Source of the DNA: JAXGYX01 sp964487355
GTDB taxonomy: Bacteria; Bacillota; Clostridia; Saccharofermentanales; Fastidiosipilaceae
Reading direction: 5' to 3'
Length of the DNA stretch: 28,642 nucleotides
Assembly: GCA_964487355.1 (NCBI GenBank)
Contig: CAZAPS010000021.1
Coordinates: 1 to 28,642 of the forward strand
This document shows, piece after piece, positions 23,070-28,642 of the stretch. Position 1 is the stretch's first letter. Each line of letters begins with the position of its first letter. A program made the translations under genes and the position numbers. The notes under the pieces were generated by a model that was given only the letters and a program-made list of their open reading frames with translations, made no database searches and had not been told where the DNA came from.

Positions 23070-25895
23070 ATGAGTTTATTGACGAAAATTTTTGGTACAT
23101 ACAGTGAAAAAGAGTTAAAGCGCAACGATGGCCTGCTGAAGGCGGCGCTCGCTCTCGAATCTGAATATGAGAAGCTCACCGAGGCTCAATTGCAGGCGAA
23201 GACCGCGGAATTTAAAGAACGACTTGCCGCGGGCGAGACGCTGGATGACATTTTACCGGAAGCGTTTGCGGCTGTGCGCGAGTCGGCCTGGCGTGTGCTG
23301 GATATGAAGCACTATCCTGTCCAGCTTCAAGGCGGCATCGTGTTGCATCAGGGCCGTATCGCGGAGATGAAGACCGGTGAGGGAAAGACGCTGGTCGCCA
23401 CTTTGCCGGTGTATTTGAACGCTTTGTCGGGTGAGGGTGTGCATGTCGTGACGGTCAACGACTATCTTGCCCGTCGTGACTCTGAGTGGATGGGCAAAGT
23501 CTATCGCTATTTGGGCCTGTCCGTTGGACTGATCGTGCACGGAATCAGCAAAGAAGAGCGGCGTGAGGCTTACTCATGCGACATCACGTACGGTACCAAC
23601 AATGAGTTTGGTTTTGATTATCTGCGTGATAACATGGTTATCTATAAGCAGGACATGGTCCAGCGAGAGTTGAACTTCGCGATTGTTGACGAGGTGGACT
23701 CGATCCTGATTGACGAGGCGAGAACCCCACTGATCATTTCCGGCAAGGGCGACGCTTCGACTGACATGTACGTCAAAGCGGATCAATTCGTCAAACGGTT
23801 GCGTAAACTTGTGGTCACGGAAATTGACACGAAAGAAGACCTGGAGGCGCAGCAGGAGGGGTACGACTATGTTGTCGACGAGAAAGCCAAATCCGCCACT
23901 TTGACCGCTCGGGGCGTTGTCAAGGCGGAGAAGTTTTTCAAACTGGACAACTACGCGGATGAGGCCAATTTTGATTTGCAGCATTACCTGAACAACGCGC
24001 TGAAAGCAAATGGCACCATGCACCGCGACGACCAGTATGTTTTGAAAGATGGAAAGATCATCATTGTGGATGATTTCACCGGCCGTCTGATGTTCGGTCG
24101 CCGTTACAGCGACGGTCTGCACCAGGCGATCGAGGCGAAAGAAGGTGTCGACGTTCAACACGAGAGCAAGACGCTGGCCACCATAACCTTCCAGAATTAT
24201 TTTCGTATGTATCAAAAACTGTCCGGCATGACGGGAACCGCGTTGACCGAAGAGGATGAGTTTCGTTCGATTTATGGTTTGGATGTGATTGAAATACCGA
24301 CGAACATGCCGAATCAACGTGTTGATCTGCCCGACGCGGTATATAAGACCGGCAATGGCAAATATCGCGCGCTGATGAAAGAGGTCATGGCCGCCCATGA
24401 AAAAGGACAGCCGATCCTGATCGGTACGGTTTCGGTCGAACGGTCGGAGTTTTTATCTTCGATGTTCAATCGCTACAACATCAGACACAATGTCCTGAAC
24501 GCGAAAAAGCATGACCGCGAGGCGGAGATCGTCGCTCAGGCCGGACGTTTTGGGTCGGTCACGATCGCGACAAACATGGCCGGTCGAGGCACGGACATTC
24601 TGTTGGGTGGAAATCCGGAGTTCATGGCTCGACAGCAATTGCGAAAAATGGGATATGACGATGAGCTGATCGAACAATCCACGGCTCACAACGAGACCGA
24701 CGACGAGGCGGTGTTGGACATTCGCCGTAAATTCCGGGAACTCGAAGAAAAATACAGTGACACGACGAGGGCGGAGCACGAACGCGTGGTCGACGCCGGA
24801 GGTCTTTATATCATCGGCACGGAACGACATGAATCACGTCGTATCGACAATCAGCTGCGCGGCCGCTCCGGCCGTCAGGGCGATCCGGGCAAAAGCAAGT
24901 TTTATCTCAGTTTGGATGACGATCTGATGCGTCTTTTCGGTGGTGAGCGCCTGAACAATCTTTTTGAGACGCTGGGAGTCGATGAGGATATGCAGATCGA
25001 GGCAAGGCTGTTAAGCTCGTCGATAGAATCCGCTCAGCGCAAAGTTGAAGGAAGAAACTTCGGCATTCGTAAGAATGTCCTTGACTATGACAATGTGATG
25101 AATCAACAGCGGGAGATGATTTACGCCCAGCGCAGGCAGGTGTTGGACGGCGCGGATCTGCGTGAATTTTACGAAAGAAACATATCCGAGCTGGCCGAAG
25201 ATATCGTCGCCACATACTGCGATCCATATACTGAACCCGAGGATCGAAATCTGCAGGAGATGGTCACCCGTCTTTGTGACCTGTTTGGCTTGCTTCCCGT
25301 TATCAAAGAACTGAAGGAGCTGAACACTCAGTCGTTTGAACCTGAATCGTTTATCGAACGGCTGAAAGCGGGCGCTCTGGAGCGCTATCATAGTCGTGAA
25401 TCTGAATTGGGCTCCGCGGATCTAATGCGGGAAGTCGAGCGCGTGGTCTTGCTTAAATCGGTGGATCAATATTGGATGGACCATATTGATACCATGGATG
25501 AACTTAGAAATTCAATCGGTCTGCGTGGCATTGGGCAACACGACCCTGTCATCGAGTACCAAAAAGAAGGTACGCAGATGTTCGACGAGATGAGCCAACT
25601 GATTCAGGAAGAGTCGGTTAAATTGATCATGCGCGGTACATTCACCACGAACGGACCGCCCAAGCGTGAGTCGCAGGCTCGAAACATTCAAGAAAGCCGC
25701 GAGGAAAGCGGCGGTCAATTTGGTCAGGCCGCGGCGGCTTCGTCGGCGCGGACCACCTCTCAGGGAAGACCCGGTGGCGAGGCGCAAGAGACCCGGGAAC
25801 CGGCCAAGCGAGATGTCGGGAAGGTCGGCCGAAATGAGCCTTGCCCCTGTGGCAGCGGCAAGAAATACAAAAACTGTCACGGTAAAAACGGTTGA
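23070..25895 (+). CDS. secA: Preprotein translocase ATPase SecA
   Basis: The motor that drives unfolded proteins through SecYEG, 941 residues. Features in order: Walker A TGEGKT at 102-107, the preprotein cross-linking domain, DEVDSIL (DEAD-like Walker B), TFQNYFRMYQKLSGMTGTA, the second nucleotide-binding fold with GRGTDILLGGNP, the RGRSGRQGDPG motif, then the scaffold and wing domains. A disordered Ser/Ala/Gly/Arg-rich linker precedes the C-terminal zinc SEC-C motif, with Cys925, Cys927, Cys936 and His937. The length and single complete copy fit the housekeeping SecA1. The ribosome binding site before ATG 23070 is weak. The hydrolase gene starts 20 nt after the stop and is probably co-transcribed. 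Confidence 0.98.
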   Translation: MSLLTKIFGTYSEKELKRNDGLLKAALALESEYEKLTEAQLQAKTAEFKERLAAGETLDDILPEAFAAVRESAWRVLDMKHYPVQLQGGIVLHQGRIAEMKTGEGKTLVATLPVYLNALSGEGVHVVTVNDYLARRDSEWMGKVYRYLGLSVGLIVHGISKEERREAYSCDITYGTNNEFGFDYLRDNMVIYKQDMVQRELNFAIVDEVDSILIDEARTPLIISGKGDASTDMYVKADQFVKRLRKLVVTEIDTKEDLEAQQEGYDYVVDEKAKSATLTARGVVKAEKFFKLDNYADEANFDLQHYLNNALKANGTMHRDDQYVLKDGKIIIVDDFTGRLMFGRRYSDGLHQAIEAKEGVDVQHESKTLATITFQNYFRMYQKLSGMTGTALTEEDEFRSIYGLDVIEIPTNMPNQRVDLPDAVYKTGNGKYRALMKEVMAAHEKGQPILIGTVSVERSEFLSSMFNRYNIRHNVLNAKKHDREAEIVAQAGRFGSVTIATNMAGRGTDILLGGNPEFMARQQLRKMGYDDELIEQSTAHNETDDEAVLDIRRKFRELEEKYSDTTRAEHERVVDAGGLYIIGTERHESRRIDNQLRGRSGRQGDPGKSKFYLSLDDDLMRLFGGERLNNLFETLGVDEDMQIEARLLSSSIESAQRKVEGRNFGIRKNVLDYDNVMNQQREMIYAQRRQVLDGADLREFYERNISELAEDIVATYCDPYTEPEDRNLQEMVTRLCDLFGLLPVIKELKELNTQSFEPESFIERLKAGALERYHSRESELGSADLMREVERVVLLKSVDQYWMDHIDTMDELRNSIGLRGIGQHDPVIEYQKEGTQMFDEMSQLIQEESVKLIMRGTFTTNGPPKRESQARNIQESREESGGQFGQAAAASSARTTSQGRPGGEAQETREPAKRDVGKVGRNEPCPCGSGKKYKNCHGKNG

Positions 25896-25915
25896 CGAGT
25901 GAACATGAGGTTAAA

Positions 25916-27190
25916 ATGAAATATAATTCTGAGATTCGTGATATTGGTCTGGCACCTTCCGGACACCAGAAAATGAACTGGGCGGAGCGGAATATGCCGG
26001 TGCTTGCGCAAATCGCGGAAGAATTTGAAAAGACGCGGCCACTCGAAGGGCTACGTGTCGCGGTCAGCGTCCATGTGGAGGCGAAAACCGCGGTGTTCGC
26101 TACTGTGCTGGAGCGTGGAGGGGCGAAGGTGGCGATCACCGGATGCAATCCGTTATCCACTCAAGATGATGTGGCGGCCGCGCTGGTGGAGCGAGGCTTG
26201 ACGGTGTTTACCTTGCATGACGCGTCGGCGGAGGAATATGTGAGTCATCTTAAGAAAACACTGGAGTTTTCACCTCACATCGTGATTGATGATGGTGGCG
26301 ATCTGGCTGATCTGCTGCACCATGAATGTAAGGATAAAGGCGCCAACCTGCTTGGTATCTGCGAAGAGACGACCACCGGAGTGCACCGTTTGCGCAATTG
26401 GGCGAAAACAGGACAGTTGCTCTATCCGGCGGTGGCGGTGAATGAGGCGCGTTGCAAATATCTATTTGATAATCGATTCGGCACGGGCCAATCGGTCTGG
26501 ACCGCGATCATGTCACTGACAAATCTGGTCGTGGCCGGAAAAATAGTGGTTGTGGCCGGTTTTGGCATGTGTGGCAAAGGTGTCGCGCTTAGAGCGAAAG
26601 GGCTGGGCGCTCAAGTCATTGTCACCGAAGTGGATCCCGTGGCCGCCTGCGAGGCGCTGATGGAAGGATATCAGGTCATGACGATGGAGCAAGCGGCGCC
26701 ATTGGGTGACGTGTTTGTCACGGTGACCGGCACGAGAGACATCATCACGGGCGCTCATTTCGCCAAAATGAAAGACGGCGCGTTATTGTCGAACGCGGGT
26801 CATTTCGATGTGGAGATCAATCTCGATGATCTGCGCCGAGACGCTGTCGAGACAAAAAAGGCGCGCCCCAATGTGATGGGTTTCACCATGGAAAATGGAA
26901 ACACACTAAACCTTTTGGCGGCGGGTCGACTGGTCAACCTTGCCGGAGGTGACGGGCATCCGGTTGAGATCATGGACATGAGCTTCGCCTTGCAGGCGCA
27001 AAGCGCACGTTATCTGGCGGAAGAAGGAGCCACGTTGAAACCGGATTTATACGATGTGCCGGACCATTTGGATCGCAAAGTCGCCGAGCTGATGTTAAAA
27101 GCTCGGGGGTTGCGTATCGACACTCTGACAGCGGCCCAAAAGGAATATCTGGGTGAGGAGACTGAGCGCGGGGCGCGGGAAACATCATGA
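25916..27190 (+). CDS. ahcY: S-adenosylhomocysteine hydrolase family protein (possible S-inosylhomocysteine hydrolase)
   Basis: An NAD-dependent hydrolase that splits S-adenosylhomocysteine, or its inosine analogue, to homocysteine and nucleoside. It has 424 residues, of the shorter archaea/Thermotoga-like type. Catalytic features are kept: DDGGDL, EETTTGVHR, the Lys and Asp of NEARCKYLFDN, the NAD loop GFGMCGKG, NAGHFD and DGHP. At the adenine site the sequence is HVEAKTA (His53-Ala59). The animal enzyme has HMTVETA, so its Thr becomes Glu55 and its Glu becomes Lys57. The KPDHYRY-type C-terminus is absent. An ATG at 25916 with GAGG 5 nt upstream is preferred to a TTG at 25892. Its stop overlaps the deaminase start (ATGA), which hints at a deaminated substrate. 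Confidence 0.9.
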   Translation: MKYNSEIRDIGLAPSGHQKMNWAERNMPVLAQIAEEFEKTRPLEGLRVAVSVHVEAKTAVFATVLERGGAKVAITGCNPLSTQDDVAAALVERGLTVFTLHDASAEEYVSHLKKTLEFSPHIVIDDGGDLADLLHHECKDKGANLLGICEETTTGVHRLRNWAKTGQLLYPAVAVNEARCKYLFDNRFGTGQSVWTAIMSLTNLVVAGKIVVVAGFGMCGKGVALRAKGLGAQVIVTEVDPVAACEALMEGYQVMTMEQAAPLGDVFVTVTGTRDIITGAHFAKMKDGALLSNAGHFDVEINLDDLRRDAVETKKARPNVMGFTMENGNTLNLLAAGRLVNLAGGDGHPVEIMDMSFALQAQSARYLAEEGATLKPDLYDVPDHLDRKVAELMLKARGLRIDTLTAAQKEYLGEETERGARETS

Positions 27191-28533
27191 ATCATCTTAC
27201 CGAGCAGATCGACCTCCTGTTTGAGGACATCATGGTTGTCACGCCCGATTCGGGTTGGGGAATGGCTGTCATGACCCATCAATATGTGGCGATCTCCAAA
27301 GGAGAGATCAAGGTGGTCTCCACCGACCGCGAAACCGCCTGTTCCGTTTTGGCTGAAGGATTTCAAACCTACGCGGGGAAAAATCGTGTGCTGATGTCCG
27401 CGTTCGCCAACGCGCACGGACATTTGCCGATGACGTTGATGCGCAATACCGCGGATGACCTGCCCCTGCATGACTGGCTGTTCAACAATATCTTTCCGCG
27501 CGAAAGCAAATTGACGGAAAAAGAAGTGTACGCGGGTGCGAATCTCGCGTTGCTTGAGATGATTCGTGGAGGCACGGCCTGTGCGGCGGACATGTATTAC
27601 TACTCCGAAGCGGTCGCCCGGGCGGCGTTGGAAGCGGGGTTTCGTCTGAATTTATGTTGCGAGGGAAAAGGCGAAGACAGCGCGGGTGAATCGGTGCTTA
27701 AGACCGATCAGGCGAAAGCGTTTGTTGAACAATATGACGGAGCCGGCGATGGACTGTTGAAAGCGTCGCTATTGGTTCACTCGATCTATCTTTATGAAGA
27801 GAGCATGTACCGCAAACTGGCCGATTTGGCGAAACAATTGGGTATCGGCATTCAAGTTCATGTATCCGAGACAAAAAAAGAGGTTGAGGATTGTCTGCGT
27901 GCCTACGGCATGAGACCGCCTGAGAAACTGGCCGAGGAAGGTGTGTTCGAGGTGCCGACTGTGGCCGCTCATTGTGTTTGGCTGGATCGGCAAGATCGCG
28001 AAATTTTAAAACGTCACAATGTGACCTGTGTGCATAATCCGGTCAGCAACTTAAAACTGGGAAGCGGAATCGCGGATGTCCAATCAATGCTTGAGTCAGG
28101 ATTGAAGGTGGCGCTGGGCACAGATGGAGCGGCAAGCAACAATCGCTTGGATATGTTTCAGGAGATGCGTCTGGCGTCGCTGTTGCCGAAAGGGGTATTT
28201 TTGGATCCGGTGAAAATGACGGCTCCCAATGTGCTGCGCATGGCCACCACAAATGGCTACGAGGGCCTGGGCTTCTCACAAGCGGGGCGGGTGGCTCCGG
28301 GAACGCGGGCGGACTTGCAAGTGATCAATCTGACAGACGCCAATATCCAACCGGCGATATACGAGGACACCCCGGAGAGTGTGCTCTCCGCCCTGGTTTA
28401 CAGCGCGGGGCCTGAGAATGTTGAAAGTGTGTACTGCGATGGCCGCTGTTTATTGTATAAAAATTCATTTTTAACGATTGATGAGGAGAAAGTGATTGCT
28501 GAGGCGCTCCAAGCGGCGCGGCGGTTGAGATAA
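27187..28533 (+). CDS. mtaD: 5'-methylthioadenosine/S-adenosylhomocysteine deaminase (MtaD-like)
   Basis: An amidohydrolase that removes the 6-amino group from adenosine-type nucleosides such as S-adenosylhomocysteine or methylthioadenosine. It has 448 residues. Metal ligands and catalytic residues are visible: HGH at 77-79 in the NAHGHLPM context, His225 with Glu228 (HVSET), His262 (AAHCVWLD) and Asp313 (GTDGAASNN). The signature ADDLPLHDWL at 89-98 separates this group from guanine and cytosine deaminases. The ATG at 27187 overlaps the hydrolase stop by 4 nt, so the two enzymes are made together. Substrate choice among SAH, MTA and adenosine cannot be fixed from sequence. Confidence 0.92.
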   Translation: MNHLTEQIDLLFEDIMVVTPDSGWGMAVMTHQYVAISKGEIKVVSTDRETACSVLAEGFQTYAGKNRVLMSAFANAHGHLPMTLMRNTADDLPLHDWLFNNIFPRESKLTEKEVYAGANLALLEMIRGGTACAADMYYYSEAVARAALEAGFRLNLCCEGKGEDSAGESVLKTDQAKAFVEQYDGAGDGLLKASLLVHSIYLYEESMYRKLADLAKQLGIGIQVHVSETKKEVEDCLRAYGMRPPEKLAEEGVFEVPTVAAHCVWLDRQDREILKRHNVTCVHNPVSNLKLGSGIADVQSMLESGLKVALGTDGAASNNRLDMFQEMRLASLLPKGVFLDPVKMTAPNVLRMATTNGYEGLGFSQAGRVAPGTRADLQVINLTDANIQPAIYEDTPESVLSALVYSAGPENVESVYCDGRCLLYKNSFLTIDEEKVIAEALQAARRLR

Positions 28534-28555
28534 ATTTGTGGTTATTCAATAAAGA

Positions 28556-28576
28556 TAATTGTGCAAACAACAATTA
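28556..28576 (+). repeat. Short inverted repeat upstream of an outgoing promoter
   Basis: TAATTGT (28556-28562) and ACAATTA (28570-28576) form a perfect 7-bp inverted repeat with a 7-nt spacer. No T run follows, so it is not a terminator. It lies 15 bases before a promoter and could be an operator. Confidence 0.4.
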
Positions 28577-28590
28577 ATTCACATAGATGC

Positions 28591-28619
28591 TTGATATAGA
28601 TTTGTGTAAATGATAAACT
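28591..28619 (+). promoter_or_regulatory. Promoter reading out of the window
   Basis: TTGATA at 28591-28596 and TAAACT at 28614-28619 are separated by 17 bp, and TGa before the -10 gives an extended element. Transcription would start near 28626 and run past the window end, toward a gene not seen here. Confidence 0.6.
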
Positions 28620-28642
28620 TTTTCACGTGGATAGCCGGATCA

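Noticed and set aside
23574..24398. 274-codon open frame on the - strand inside secA
   Set aside because: Antisense to conserved SecA motifs, no domain resemblance, and no ribosome binding site was noted.
1..28642. CRISPR arrays, insertion sequences, prophage or attachment sites
   Set aside because: No spaced identical repeats, transposase or integrase motifs, or tRNA genes were seen; the gene content is mostly housekeeping and co-directional.

Overview
The window is a densely packed, single-strand stretch of chromosome with about 24 protein genes, all on the + strand. It looks like a Gram-positive Firmicute of the class Clostridia. The reasons are a T-box leader in front of pheST, strong GGAGG ribosome binding sites, GTG/TTG starts, the engB-comEC-holA and radC-mreCD-pbp2 orders, a YerC/TrpR-like regulator, a DUF5702 protein and a lipoprotein-type ABC binding protein. 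I cannot name the species. No rRNA, tRNA, CRISPR array, insertion sequence or phage gene was seen.

Layout. 1-4.2 kb: engB (ribosome assembly GTPase), comEC (DNA uptake channel) and holA (DNA polymerase III delta). 4.2-8.4 kb: icd (isocitrate dehydrogenase of the eukaryote-like type), a small SEC-C zinc-motif protein, asnS and radC. 8.5-12.2 kb: mreC, mreD and a class B penicillin-binding protein, the lateral wall-elongation set, but without mreB, minCDE or rodA. 12.4-13.2 kb: a methylglyoxal-synthase-like protein with a ruined active site, coupled to dtd. 13.3-17.0 kb: a phenylalanine T-box followed by pheS and pheT. 17.1-19.7 kb: a three-gene polar amino acid ABC transporter ending at a clear terminator. 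19.8-22.6 kb: three overlapping TadE/TadG-like surface or pseudopilin genes. 22.6-28.5 kb: a YerC-like regulator, secA, then an S-adenosylhomocysteine hydrolase homologue and an MTA/SAH deaminase. The last 110 bases carry a promoter reading out of the window.

The points most worth a second look are these. (1) The ABC binding protein appears circularly permuted: the C-terminal half of the family comes first and the N-terminal half second. (2) The comEC start region forms a 16-bp hairpin that shows its Shine-Dalgarno in the 8-nt loop and locks both candidate AUGs in the stem. (3) The SAH hydrolase homologue has an HxExKTA adenine-site motif and is translationally coupled to a SAH/MTA deaminase, which suggests SAM recycling through S-inosylhomocysteine. 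(4) The methylglyoxal synthase paralogue has lost its catalytic and phosphate-binding residues. (5) The elongation cluster lacks mreB. Most gene identities come from recognisable motifs and are secure. Promoters, operators and the mechanistic ideas are inference from sequence alone.
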